Source: JBKPFU01 sp046728975 (GTDB lineage Bacteria; Actinomycetota; Thermoleophilia; Gaiellales; Gaiellaceae). From it: a stretch of DNA of 17,164 nucleotides. The position numbers and the translations under genes were made by a program. Each line of letters starts with the position of its first letter. Position 1 is the first letter of the stretch. This document shows positions 1 through 7,684 of the stretch, in pieces. Location of the stretch: the NCBI GenBank assembly GCA_046728975.1, contig JBKPFU010000148.1, positions 1 to 17,164 of the forward strand, written 5' to 3'. A model generated the notes under the pieces. The model saw only the letters and a list, made by a program, of their open reading frames with translations, was not told where the DNA came from and searched no databases.

Positions 1-1151
1 CGCCGGCCGTGATCGCGCTCGGCGGCGGAGCCGCGGAGACGGCGGGCGTGCGCGACGCGTTGCGCGCGCGCGCCGTCACGGTCCTCGTCGACGTCGATCT
101 CGACGAGGCGTGGAAGCGCGTCAGCGGCAGCGACCGGCCGCTCGCGCAGGACGAAGCCGAGTTCCGCAGTCTGTACGAGCGGCGGCAGCCGCTCTACGAA
201 GAGGCGGCGGACGCGCGCGCGGGAGACGCCGACGACGTCGTGCTCGGTGCGGGGGCCGTGTCGCTCGGCGACACGTCCCGGTTGGCACCGCGACATGGCC
301 CGATGGAGCTCGTCGCCGACGAGCACGTGTTGGAGCTGCACGCGCCGCCGATCGAGGCGCCGTCGCACACGGTCCCGCGTGGGGAGGCCGCGAAGACGGT
401 GGAGACGGTCGAGCGGCTCTGGCAGGAACTGCGGCTCGACCGGGACGGCACGCTCGTCGCGTTCGGCGGCGGCTCTACCACCGACGTCGTCGGCTTCGTC
501 GCGGCGACGTACATGCGCGGCGTCGACTGGATCGCGGTGCCGACGACGCTCGTCGGCCAGGTCGACGCCGCGATCGGCGGGAAGACGGCGATCGACCTCT
601 CCGCCGCGAAGAACCTGGTCGGCGCTTTCCACTGGCCGATCGAGACGCTCATCGATCCCTCGTTTCTGACCACGCTGCCCGAGGAGGAACGACGAGCCGG
701 AATGGCCGAGGTCGTCAAGACAGGGCTGCTCGCGGCCGAACCCCTCTGGGAACTCCCGGACGCAGAGCTCGTGCGCCGCTGCGCCGCGTACAAGACGGCT
801 CTCTGCCTCCGCGATCCGTACGACCGGGGGCCGCGGCGCGTGCTCAACCTGGGCCACACCTTCGCGCACGCGCTCGAAGCGGCAAGCGACTACTCGCTCC
901 CCCACGGCGATGCCGTCGCACTCGGCCTGCTCGCGGTTCTTCGACTCTCGGGACAGCCGACCGACCCCGTCGACGAGATCCTCAGACCGCAGCCGGTGCC
1001 GCTCGACGGCGACCGCGCCTGGGCCGCGCTCAAGCGCGACAAGAAGGGCGAGGGGGTGTTCGTCCTCCTCGACATGCCGGGCAAGCCGCTCGTCACGACG
1101 ATCCCCGACGCAGATGCGCGCCGCGCCCTCGACGAGCTGATCGCCGACTAA
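1..1151 (+). CDS. aroB: Shikimate kinase / 3-dehydroquinate synthase fusion (5' partial)
   Basis: Bifunctional shikimate-pathway protein whose 5' end lies before the window; the frame is open from base 3. Numbering from the GTG at base 9, residues 1-75 are the C-terminal half of a shikimate kinase: the GGG shikimate-binding loop (5-7), the LID segment with R43 of RPLA, and the later R59. Residues about 98-380 are a dehydroquinate synthase: GEAAK (125-129), GGGSTTD (153-159), GGK (190-192), KN (201-202), E234/K237, N280-H283-H287, H299 and K345-K346. The expected zinc ligands (E234, H283, H299) and the NAD and substrate residues are therefore all present. Both ends of the synthase part look shorter than the usual ~350 residues. 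Its product, 3-dehydroquinate, is the substrate of the next gene. The stop codon TAA is also the first half of a possible -10 box for that gene. Confidence 0.93.
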   Translation, partial: PAVIALGGGAAETAGVRDALRARAVTVLVDVDLDEAWKRVSGSDRPLAQDEAEFRSLYERRQPLYEEAADARAGDADDVVLGAGAVSLGDTSRLAPRHGPMELVADEHVLELHAPPIEAPSHTVPRGEAAKTVETVERLWQELRLDRDGTLVAFGGGSTTDVVGFVAATYMRGVDWIAVPTTLVGQVDAAIGGKTAIDLSAAKNLVGAFHWPIETLIDPSFLTTLPEEERRAGMAEVVKTGLLAAEPLWELPDAELVRRCAAYKTALCLRDPYDRGPRRVLNLGHTFAHALEAASDYSLPHGDAVALGLLAVLRLSGQPTDPVDEILRPQPVPLDGDRAWAALKRDKKGEGVFVLLDMPGKPLVTTIPDADARRALDELIAD

Positions 1152-1154
1152 GGT
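1149..1154 (+). promoter_or_regulatory. Possible -10 box (TAAGGT) for leaderless aroQ
   Basis: TAAGGT fits the actinobacterial TANNNT -10 consensus and ends 7 bases before the GTG at 1162, so transcription would begin at or next to the start codon. The box begins in the aroB stop codon. I see no convincing -35. No purine-rich ribosome site precedes the GTG. Confidence 0.35.
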
Positions 1155-1161
1155 CCCGCGC

Positions 1162-1590
1162 GTGCGGGTAGCGGTCCTAAACGGCGTGAATCTCGACGTG
1201 ATCGACCGCCGCGACCCGAAGGTCTACGGCGGGCTGACGTTGAACCAGCTCGAGACGCGCATCTACGAATGGGCGCGCGCCCTCGATCTCGCGGCCGATT
1301 GCCGGCAGACGAACCTCGAAGGGCTGTTCGTCGCTTGGTGCCATGACGCGCTCGACTGGGCCCGCGGCGTCATCGTCAACCCGGGCGCGTGGACGCATTA
1401 CAGCTACGCGATCCACGACGCGCTCGAGCTCTTCCAGGTCCCGGTCGTCGAAGTGCATCTCTCGAACATCGAAGAGCGTGAGGAGTGGAGGCGGCATTCC
1501 GTGATCGCCGACGTCGTTACGAAGCGGATCCTCGGGAAAGGCCCGGACGGCTACCGCGAGGCGCTCGAGTTCCTGGTGGACCACCGATGA
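1162..1590 (+). CDS. aroQ: 3-dehydroquinate dehydratase, type II
   Basis: Cytoplasmic enzyme that removes water from 3-dehydroquinate to give 3-dehydroshikimate, the step after aroB. The protein is 142 residues, normal for the dodecameric type II family. The family layout is clear: NGVNL (7-11; usually NGPNL), catalytic R17 and Y22 in the lid, NPGAWTH (73-79), EVHLSN (97-102) with H99, and RRHS (110-113). Departures from the family are V9 for the usual proline, H85 where RDA is usual, and GKG in place of GFG/GLG near residue 125. The GTG start lies 10 bases after the aroB stop and gives the expected N-terminus. The stop overlaps the next start as ATGA. Confident in the family; the substitutions do not touch the catalytic Arg, Tyr or His. 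Confidence 0.93.
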   Translation: MRVAVLNGVNLDVIDRRDPKVYGGLTLNQLETRIYEWARALDLAADCRQTNLEGLFVAWCHDALDWARGVIVNPGAWTHYSYAIHDALELFQVPVVEVHLSNIEEREEWRRHSVIADVVTKRILGKGPDGYREALEFLVDHR

Positions 1591-2624
1591 ACGACCGCGT
1601 CGAGCGCCTGCGTGCCTCGCTCGACGAGCCGCTCCTCGTTACGAACCCGAAGAGCATCTACTACCTGATCGGCTTCCACAGCTCGAACGCGGCTCTCCTG
1701 ATCGACGAGGAGCGCGTCCGGCTCTTCACCGACTTCCGCTACGCCGAACGCGCCCGCGAAGTGGAGGGCGTCGAGTTTACGGAGACCCCGCGGTCGCTCT
1801 ACAAGCAGCTCGCGGGGCTGCTCTCGGGGCGAATCGGTTTCGAGTCCGCCTTTGTCACGTACCTGAACTACCAGGCGCTAACCGCGGGAGAGGCCGAGCT
1901 CGTGCCGCGCCCGGGTCTCGTCGAGGCACTCCGCATGATCAAGGACGAGGACGAGCTCGACCGCGTCCGGCGTGCGTCGGCAATTACGGAGCAGGCGTAT
2001 ACGCGGCTCGCCGAAGAGCGCTTCGTTGGCCGGACGGAGCGCGAGCTCGCCTGGCGCATGGAGGAGCTCTTCCACGAGCTCGGGGCCGAGGAGTCGGCGT
2101 TCCCGACGATAGTCGCCGCGGGGCCGAACGGATCGCGCCCCCATGCGGAGCCGGGTGACCGGACGATCGAGGCGGGACAGACGGTCGTGATCGACGCCGG
2201 CGCCAAGGTGGAGTCGTACTGCGCCGACTGCACGCGCACGTTCGCGACCGGCGACCTGCCCGACGAGCTCCAGCGCGCCTACGAGATCTGTCTCGACGGG
2301 CAGGAGAACGCCGTCGGCGCCGCCGTCGCGGGCGCGCCCGCGCCCGAGGTGGACGCGACCGCCCGCGACCCGATCTCGGCTGCCGGCTTCGGCGACAACT
2401 TCCGGCACGGGCTCGGCCACGGCGTCGGCCTCGATGTGCACGAGGCGCCGCGGCTCGCTGCCGACTCGCAGGACACACTTGCCGTCGGCAACGTGGTGAC
2501 GATCGAGCCGGGCATCTACCTCGAGGGTCTCGGCGGCATCCGCATCGAGGACCTCGTGATCGTCACCGAGGACGGGCCGGAGGTACCCGGTTCGTTCACG
2601 AAGGAGCTCGTCCGGGTCGATTAG
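1587..2624 (+). CDS. pepQ: M24 metallopeptidase, Xaa-Pro aminopeptidase/dipeptidase type
   Basis: Cytoplasmic aminopeptidase of the pita-bread fold that removes N-terminal residues next to proline. The 345-residue protein has a creatinase-like N-terminal domain (about 1-120) and a catalytic domain (about 125-345). The five metal ligands are visible: D203, D214, H278 (in HGLGHGVG), E307 (TIEPGIY) and E321 (RIEDLV); H186 is a likely substrate-binding histidine. The ATG at 1587 overlaps the aroQ stop (ATGA), and the protein from it begins as the family does, so a longer upstream reading is rejected. Position between aroQ and efp matches the yqhS-yqhT-efp order of Bacillus. Whether it prefers dipeptides or longer peptides cannot be read from sequence, so the symbol is approximate. 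Confidence 0.9.
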   Translation: MNDRVERLRASLDEPLLVTNPKSIYYLIGFHSSNAALLIDEERVRLFTDFRYAERAREVEGVEFTETPRSLYKQLAGLLSGRIGFESAFVTYLNYQALTAGEAELVPRPGLVEALRMIKDEDELDRVRRASAITEQAYTRLAEERFVGRTERELAWRMEELFHELGAEESAFPTIVAAGPNGSRPHAEPGDRTIEAGQTVVIDAGAKVESYCADCTRTFATGDLPDELQRAYEICLDGQENAVGAAVAGAPAPEVDATARDPISAAGFGDNFRHGLGHGVGLDVHEAPRLAADSQDTLAVGNVVTIEPGIYLEGLGGIRIEDLVIVTEDGPEVPGSFTKELVRVD

Positions 2625-2627
2625 GCT
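2622..2627 (+). promoter_or_regulatory. Possible -10 box (TAGGCT) for efp
   Basis: TAGGCT starts in the upstream gene's stop codon and ends 9 bases before the efp ATG. It fits TANNNT and implies a leaderless or near-leaderless efp transcript. No -35 of good quality is seen at the right distance. Confidence 0.3.
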
Positions 2628-2636
2628 TGGTCACCG

Positions 2637-3203
2637 ATGGCCGAGACCGTCTCGACGAATCAGTTTCGGAACGGGATGCACATCCAGCTCGACGGCGACG
2701 TGTGGCGGATTGTCGAGTTCCAGCACGTCAAGCCGGGCAAGGGAGGCGCCTTCGTGCGGACGAAGCTCAAGGCGCTGAACTCCGGCGCCGTCGTCGACAA
2801 GACGTTCCGGGCCGGTGAGAAGTTCCCGCGCGTCCACACCGAAGTGAAGGACGTGCAGTACCTCTACGACGCCGGCGACGAGGTGATCTTCATGGACCAG
2901 GAGACGTACGATCAGTTCGGCCTGCCGCGCAAGGCCGTCTCCGACGCTCTCGACTACCTCGAGCCCTCGAGCTCGGTCCAGATGCTCACCGTCGACGGCC
3001 GGCCGGCCGGAGTCCAGCTTCCGTCGTCGGTCGAGCTGACCGTGAAGGAGACGGAGCCGGGCGTACGGGGCGACACGGTCTCCAACGTCACGAAGCCCGC
3101 GACGCTCCAGACGGGCGCGGTCGTGCAGGTGCCGCTGTTCGTGAACGTCGGCGACCGGATCAAGGTCGACCCGCGCGAGCGCCGCTACATCTCGCGGGCT
3201 TAG
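2637..3203 (+). CDS. efp: Translation elongation factor P
   Basis: Ribosome-binding factor that relieves stalling at polyproline stretches. It has 188 residues, the normal length, with three beta-barrel domains (about 1-65, 67-128 and 130-188). The tip loop KPGKGG (32-37) places a lysine at K35, the position modified in many bacteria; the modification type cannot be deduced, and no modifying enzyme is in the window. The C-terminal domain ends with the typical GDRIKVD...Y segment. It lies 12 bases after the peptidase gene, the usual pepQ-efp pairing. The stop is only 2 bases from the stop of the convergent MFS gene, so the two transcripts probably overlap. Confidence 0.97.
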   Translation: MAETVSTNQFRNGMHIQLDGDVWRIVEFQHVKPGKGGAFVRTKLKALNSGAVVDKTFRAGEKFPRVHTEVKDVQYLYDAGDEVIFMDQETYDQFGLPRKAVSDALDYLEPSSSVQMLTVDGRPAGVQLPSSVELTVKETEPGVRGDTVSNVTKPATLQTGAVVQVPLFVNVGDRIKVDPRERRYISRA

Positions 3204-3205
3204 CC

Positions 3206-4471
3206 TTACGCGACCGGCTCGATCTCGGCGCCGGCCGCGTCGTCCGGAACGACTGCGGGTCGAGCCGGCCCTGAGGTGTCTCTGATCCGCCACATGTCCG
3301 GGATCAGCAGGAGCGTCACGCTCGAGGCCATCGTCAGGACGAACGCCGCGAGCAGCGTCTCCTTGACGCCGACCGCCTCCGCGATCGGGCCGACGATCGC
3401 GAGGCCGAGCGGGCGCAGCGCCGTCGAGCCCATCCAGTCGTAGGCGGCGACGCGCGACAGCGCCTCCGGCGGGACATTTCGCTGCACCGTCGTCTCCCAC
3501 AGCGTCCCGGCGACGCCGATCGAGAGGCCGGAGGCCATCTCCGTCAGCGCGATCGCCCAGACAGGCGCGGCGAACGCGAGCAGCACGAGGCTCGGGCCGC
3601 AGAGGAGGATGATCGCCCAGCCAAAGACGAGCGGCCGCCGCGGCCGCAGCCGCATCGACCACACGTTCCCGAGCAGGGTGCCGAAGCTGAACGCGACCAG
3701 GATGATTGCCCAGGCGCCGGCGCCTCCGAGCGACTGCTTCGCGACCAGCGGGCCGAGCACCATGATCGTCGCGAGGTAGATCATCTGGAACGCGGCGAAA
3801 TCGACGATGCTCGCCCAGAGCCAGGTTCGTGCGCGCACCTCGCGCCAGCCGGCCCCTAACGAGCGCCAGAACGACTCGGCCGCCGCAGGCACGTAGCCGA
3901 GCGGACGGATCCGCACCAGCAGGACGGCGCCGACCGCGAAGGTGAGAGCGTCGCCGATCAACGCCCAGCCGGCGCCGATCGTCGCGACCAGCACGCCGCC
4001 GATCGCTGGCCCGATGATCCCGCCGACGCTGAGCGTCAGGAACATCAGGCTGTTCGCGGCCTGGAGCTGCTCGGCCGGGACGAGCTGAGGCGTCAACCCC
4101 GTTGCAGCGGGCCGGAAGACGCCGGTAGCCGCGCCGTGCACGAGCTGAAGCGCGATCAGCTGCCAGATCTGCGCGTGCCCGCTGACGAGCAGGACGCCGA
4201 GCAAGCCCTGGCTGAAGAAGCGGATGACGTTCGACGCGACCATCACCCGCTCCCGAGGCATGCGATCGGCCCAGACGCCGCCGGCGAGGAAGAGCAGGAC
4301 CTGGCCGAGGATTCGCGCGAAGAGGACGAGGCCGAGATCCGACACCGACCCCGTCAGGTCGAGCACCGCAAAGGCGATCGCAACCGGGACGAAGAAGTCG
4401 CCGACCGTCGAGATCACCTGTGAGAGGAAGACGAGGCGAAAATCGCGCAGGCGCAGGACTTCCGGGACCAT
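3206..4471 (-). CDS. MFS transporter, EntS/MFS_3-like exporter
   Basis: Inner-membrane transporter of 421 residues with about 12 hydrophobic segments. The N-terminus has the MFS_3-type layout: a short LRLRDFRLVFLSQ lead (residues 6-18), then a first membrane helix beginning STVGDFFVPVAIAF. The loop between TM2 and TM3 carries GGVWADRMPRERVM, a version of MFS motif A (G-x-x-x-D-R). TM4-TM5 have RPAATGLTPQLVP and the GxxxGPAIGG glycine pattern of drug/siderophore exporters. The C-terminus is a soluble acidic tail. The substrate is unknown. The gene is inserted, in the opposite direction, between efp and the biotin-carrier gene, which are near neighbours in Bacillus-type genomes, so it looks like a lineage-specific insertion. 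It starts divergently, 36 bases from the next gene. Confidence 0.88.
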   Translation of the reverse strand: MVPEVLRLRDFRLVFLSQVISTVGDFFVPVAIAFAVLDLTGSVSDLGLVLFARILGQVLLFLAGGVWADRMPRERVMVASNVIRFFSQGLLGVLLVSGHAQIWQLIALQLVHGAATGVFRPAATGLTPQLVPAEQLQAANSLMFLTLSVGGIIGPAIGGVLVATIGAGWALIGDALTFAVGAVLLVRIRPLGYVPAAAESFWRSLGAGWREVRARTWLWASIVDFAAFQMIYLATIMVLGPLVAKQSLGGAGAWAIILVAFSFGTLLGNVWSMRLRPRRPLVFGWAIILLCGPSLVLLAFAAPVWAIALTEMASGLSIGVAGTLWETTVQRNVPPEALSRVAAYDWMGSTALRPLGLAIVGPIAEAVGVKETLLAAFVLTMASSVTLLLIPDMWRIRDTSGPARPAVVPDDAAGAEIEPVA

Positions 4472-4497
4472 GACCGCCGCAACCTACTCGGTAAGGT
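4470..4497 (+). promoter_or_regulatory. Promoter for the carboxyltransferase-like/BCCP gene
   Basis: ATGACC (4470-4475) resembles a -35 box. After 16 bases, TAAGGT (4492-4497) fits a TANNNT -10, ending 10 bases before the ATG at 4508. This would give a leader of only a few bases, or none. It lies within the 36-base divergent gap and interleaves with the opposite-strand box. Confidence 0.4.
4481..4486 (-). promoter_or_regulatory. Possible -10 box (TAGGTT) for the MFS gene
   Basis: On the minus strand TAGGTT lies 9 bases before the ATG of the MFS gene and fits TANNNT. With the plus-strand box 6 bases away, the two divergent genes would have back-to-back near-leaderless promoters, so their firing may be mutually exclusive. 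Confidence 0.35.
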
Positions 4498-4507
4498 CCC
4501 GGTCGCG

Positions 4508-6325
4508 ATGCCCGCCCTCGTGGACACGACGGTCCGGCTTCTCTCGCAGGAACCGCTGGCCGGCACCGTGCCCACCGCCGAGGTGCTCGAGCTGGCCGAG
4601 ATCCTCGACAAGGCCGGCTTCGCCTATCTCGAAGTCTCCGGCGGCGGCGTCTTCGACAGTGCCGTCCGCCGAGGCGTCGAGAGCCCCTGGGAGCGGATCC
4701 GCGCGCTGAAGGCGCGGACGAAGACGCCGCTCGCGCTCGCTCTCCGCGGGCGCTTTCTCGTCGGCTCCAGACCGGTGGGCGGAGACTTCGCGCGCCGGTT
4801 CGTCGCGTCGGCGGCCGAGAGCGGGATCGACGTCTTCCGGCTTCACGACCCGCTCAACTACGTCTCGAACCTTCGCGAGGCGGCCGAGGCGATCACCGGC
4901 GCGGGCCGGGAGTTCGACGGCGGCCTCGTCTTCGGGTCGGGGTACACGGGCGAGACGGAGGCGTTGATCGAGCAGGCGCGAAAGCTGCCGGAGCTCGGGG
5001 CTTCGCGCGTCCTTCTCCACGACCCGTCCAGCTCGCTGCAGCCGCACCGGGCGCAGGAGCTCGTGGACGCGCTCTGCGAGGCGAGCGGGCTTCCCGTCGG
5101 TCTGTACTGCCAGGGTGCGGGGGGGAACGCGCTAGCGGCGGCGCTCGGTGCGGTTCAGGCCGGCGCCGACCTGGTCTCGTGCGCGGTCTACCCGATCGCG
5201 CTCACGCTGCATCGCGTTTCCGGGGAGGCCCTCGCCCAGGCTCTGGCCGGCCTCGGAATCGACAGCGGCGTCGACGTCGATGCGCTCTGGAAGGCCTCCG
5301 AGCTCGTCGACGAACACATGGGCGACGCCCCTGTGACGCCACTCTCCCCGCGTGTCGCCGTTCGCGCCGCGCAGCATCGCGTTCCGCCGGGGCTGGTCGC
5401 CGCCCTCGACGCGCACCTGCGCGCCCACGCCGCCGCCGACCGGATCGACGAGGTGCTCGAGGAGCTCGCGCGCGTCCGCGGCGAGGCCGGCTGGCCGCCG
5501 CTGGCGGCGCCGATCGGGCAGATCCTCGCCTCGCAGGCGATCCTGAACGTGCTGGCGGCCAGCCGCTACCAGACCGTGGTCGACGAGCTGCGCGGCCTGC
5601 TCGAAGGCCGTTACGGCGCCCCGCCGGGCCCGATCGACCCGACGGTTCGCCGTGCCGCGGAGCTGCTGTCGGACGGCCGGGACCCAGAAGCCGCACCCAT
5701 CGATCTCGATGCACTCCGCGAGGACGCCGAGGGGCTCGCCTCGAGCGAGGAGGAGCTCCTCCTGCTCGCGCTCTTCGGCGACGAGGCGCGCCCCCTGCTG
5801 GAGACGATCCGCGGACGGCATCGCCGCGACGACACGCTCGAGGCGAGCGGCGTCGACAAGGCGCGCGCGGAGCGGATCCGCGAGATCGTCCGCATCGTCC
5901 AGGAGTCGGGCGTGGGCGAGATCACCCTGGAGGAGTCGGGGATGCGCGTCTCGATCCGGCGGACGCCGGAGCCGCTGGAGCCGGAGCTGACGGTCCCCGC
6001 GACAGCCTTAGGCGAGGAAGCGACGCTGGAGCCCGCCGCTCCCGAGCCGTCGTCCGACGGCCTCGTCCGCGTCGAGGCGCCGATGGTCGGGACGTTCTAC
6101 CGAGCGCCGCAGCCGGGCGCCCCGCCGTTCGTGGAGGAGGGGGACACCGTCGCCGCCGGCCAGACGCTCTGCATCCTCGAGGCGATGAAGCTGATGAACG
6201 AGATCAAGGCCGAGATCGAGGGCGTGGTCCGGACGATCCATGTCCGGAACGCCGAGCCTGTTGAGTACGGGCAACTGCTGTTCGAGCTCGAGCCGGTAGC
6301 CGGCAGGCCACTCGATGCTCTTTAG
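4508..6325 (+). CDS. Degenerate OadA/PycB-like carboxyltransferase domain fused to biotin carboxyl carrier protein
   Basis: A 605-residue two-part protein. Residues 1-270 follow the TIM-barrel carboxyltransferase of oxaloacetate decarboxylase alpha/pyruvate carboxylase B: DTTVR (6-10), SGGGVFD (44-50), ESPWERI (58-64), RGRFLVG (80-86), FRLHDPLN (110-117). Residues 280-385 follow the PYC_OADA helical domain (GQILASQAILNVL, 337-349; RYG, 368-370). The metal site is lost: the Asp after R10 is L11, the carbamylated Lys of KDMAG is H171, and HxH is Y200-x-Q202. Residues 455-485 and 519-596 are an AccB-type carrier: a REIVRIVQESGVGEITLEE helix, then APMVGTFYRAP with the thumb insert and AMKLMN with biotinylated K561. 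A Pro/Glu linker (486-516) separates them. The stop abuts the accC GTG. Inference: it works as the acetyl-CoA carboxylase carrier, and the front part is a scaffold or has a new role. Confidence 0.85.
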   Translation: MPALVDTTVRLLSQEPLAGTVPTAEVLELAEILDKAGFAYLEVSGGGVFDSAVRRGVESPWERIRALKARTKTPLALALRGRFLVGSRPVGGDFARRFVASAAESGIDVFRLHDPLNYVSNLREAAEAITGAGREFDGGLVFGSGYTGETEALIEQARKLPELGASRVLLHDPSSSLQPHRAQELVDALCEASGLPVGLYCQGAGGNALAAALGAVQAGADLVSCAVYPIALTLHRVSGEALAQALAGLGIDSGVDVDALWKASELVDEHMGDAPVTPLSPRVAVRAAQHRVPPGLVAALDAHLRAHAAADRIDEVLEELARVRGEAGWPPLAAPIGQILASQAILNVLAASRYQTVVDELRGLLEGRYGAPPGPIDPTVRRAAELLSDGRDPEAAPIDLDALREDAEGLASSEEELLLLALFGDEARPLLETIRGRHRRDDTLEASGVDKARAERIREIVRIVQESGVGEITLEESGMRVSIRRTPEPLEPELTVPATALGEEATLEPAAPEPSSDGLVRVEAPMVGTFYRAPQPGAPPFVEEGDTVAAGQTLCILEAMKLMNEIKAEIEGVVRTIHVRNAEPVEYGQLLFELEPVAGRPLDAL

Positions 6326-7684
6326 GTGTTTTCGCGCGTCCTGATCGCGAACCGGGGCGAGGTGGCCGTGCGCGTCATCCGGGCGCTGCACGAGCTGGAG
6401 ATCGAGGCAGTCGCCGTGTATTCGACGGCCGACGAGGAGGCGCTCCACGTCAAGCTCGCGGATCGCGCCATCTGCATCGGGCCCGCGCCGGCCGCGGAGA
6501 GCTACCTGAAGATCCCCTCGCTGATCGCGGCCGCGACGACGACCGGGTGCGAGGCGATTCATCCCGGCTGGGGCTTCGTCGCCGAAAACCCGGCCTTCGT
6601 CGAAGCCTGCGCCGACAACGACCTCGTCTTCATCGGTCCACGCGCCGAGACGATGGCGCGGATGGGCGACAAGGTGCGGGCCAAGGTCGAGTTGGGACGG
6701 GCCGACGTACCCGTCGTCCCCGGGACCGAGGAGCTGCCGGACGCTGCGGACGCCCGCGCCGCCGCGGACGAGCTCGGGTACCCGGTTCTCCTGAAGGCGG
6801 CGGCCGGGGGTGGGGGGAAGGGGATGCGGCTGGTCTCGAGTGCGGAGGAGCTCGAAGGTGCGTTCCAGACGGCTGCGGCGGAGGCCGACGCCGCTTTCGG
6901 CGATGCCAGCCTGTATCTCGAGAAGGCGATCGCGCCTGCGCGGCACGTCGAGATTCAGGTTCTGGCCGATCGCGAGGGCGGCGTGCTGACGCTCGGGGAG
7001 CGCGAATGCTCGATCCAGAGACGCCACCAGAAGCTGATCGAGGAATCGCCGTCGCCGGCCCTCTCCGCTGAGACGCGCGAGGCGATGGAGTCGGCCGCCG
7101 AGCGCGCGTGCCGGCACATCGGCTACGAGAACGCAGGCACGTTCGAATTTCTCGTCGGGCCGGACTCGTCGTTCTACTTCATGGAGCTGAACGCCCGGCT
7201 TCAGGTCGAGCACCCGGTTTCGGAGCTGGTGACAGGGATCGATCTCGTCCGCGAACAGCTGCGCATCGCCGCCGGTGAGCCGCTCGCTCACACCGGCCGT
7301 GCCGACCGCAGGGGCCACGCGATCGAGATCCGGATCAACGCGGAGGACCCGACTCGCGACTTCGCGCCGAGCCCGGGGCGCGTCACTCGCCTCCGCGCTC
7401 CACTCGGCCCGGGGGTGCGCCTCGACACGCATCTGGAGGACGGTGGGATCGTCCCGCCGTACTACGACTCGCTCCTCGGGAAGCTGGTCGTCTGGGACGA
7501 GGACCGCCCTGGCGCGATCGCACGGGCCCTTCGGGCGCTGGGCGAGCTCGCCGTCGAGGGCGTGCCGACGACGCGGGAGACGGCGATCGAAATCCTGCGC
7601 AGCGAGGAATTCGCGAGCGGCCGGTATTCGACGACGTTTCTCGCGGAGGCCGCGCCGCGTCTCGCAACACTTCAGGCCGAATGA
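6326..7684 (+). CDS. accC: Acetyl-CoA carboxylase, biotin carboxylase subunit
   Basis: ATP-grasp enzyme that carboxylates the biotin on the carrier protein with bicarbonate and ATP. At 452 residues it is the usual subunit length, with no fused carrier or transferase. The visible parts are an N-terminal SRVLIANRGEVAVR segment (3-16), K116, K157, the Gly-rich lid loop GGGGKG (161-166), metal ligand E287, and the catalytic ELNARLQVEHPVSE segment (287-300) carrying N289, R291, Q293 and E295; EIRINAEDP follows. GTG is chosen as start because it is directly after the preceding stop (no gap) and gives the family N-terminus. It is translationally coupled to the carrier fusion before it and to the Asp23-like gene after it (ATGA overlap). 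It should form acetyl-CoA carboxylase, with transferase subunits encoded elsewhere. Confidence 0.96.
   Translation: MFSRVLIANRGEVAVRVIRALHELEIEAVAVYSTADEEALHVKLADRAICIGPAPAAESYLKIPSLIAAATTTGCEAIHPGWGFVAENPAFVEACADNDLVFIGPRAETMARMGDKVRAKVELGRADVPVVPGTEELPDAADARAAADELGYPVLLKAAAGGGGKGMRLVSSAEELEGAFQTAAAEADAAFGDASLYLEKAIAPARHVEIQVLADREGGVLTLGERECSIQRRHQKLIEESPSPALSAETREAMESAAERACRHIGYENAGTFEFLVGPDSSFYFMELNARLQVEHPVSELVTGIDLVREQLRIAAGEPLAHTGRADRRGHAIEIRINAEDPTRDFAPSPGRVTRLRAPLGPGVRLDTHLEDGGIVPPYYDSLLGKLVVWDEDRPGAIARALRALGELAVEGVPTTRETAIEILRSEEFASGRYSTTFLAEAAPRLATLQAE

Noticed and set aside
1485..1586. N-terminal extension of the M24 peptidase into aroQ
   Set aside because: The extra residues overlap aroQ in another frame and are Arg/Pro-rich; ATG 1587 with its ATGA overlap gives the normal family start.
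3201..3208. Bidirectional terminator between efp and the MFS gene
   Set aside because: Only 2 bases separate the two stop codons, and I saw no hairpin followed by a T-run on either side.
2631..3662. Minus-strand open frame across efp and the end of the MFS gene
   Set aside because: It overlaps two certain genes in a different frame and has Ala/Arg/Asp-rich composition with no domain pattern.
6805..6823. G-rich run that could form a G-quadruplex
   Set aside because: It encodes the conserved GGGGKG lid loop of biotin carboxylase, so the glycine codons explain it; no regulatory position.
6008..7432. Long minus-strand open frame (about 474 codons) opposite accC
   Set aside because: accC is unambiguous on the plus strand; the antisense translation shows only charged low-complexity sequence without family motifs.
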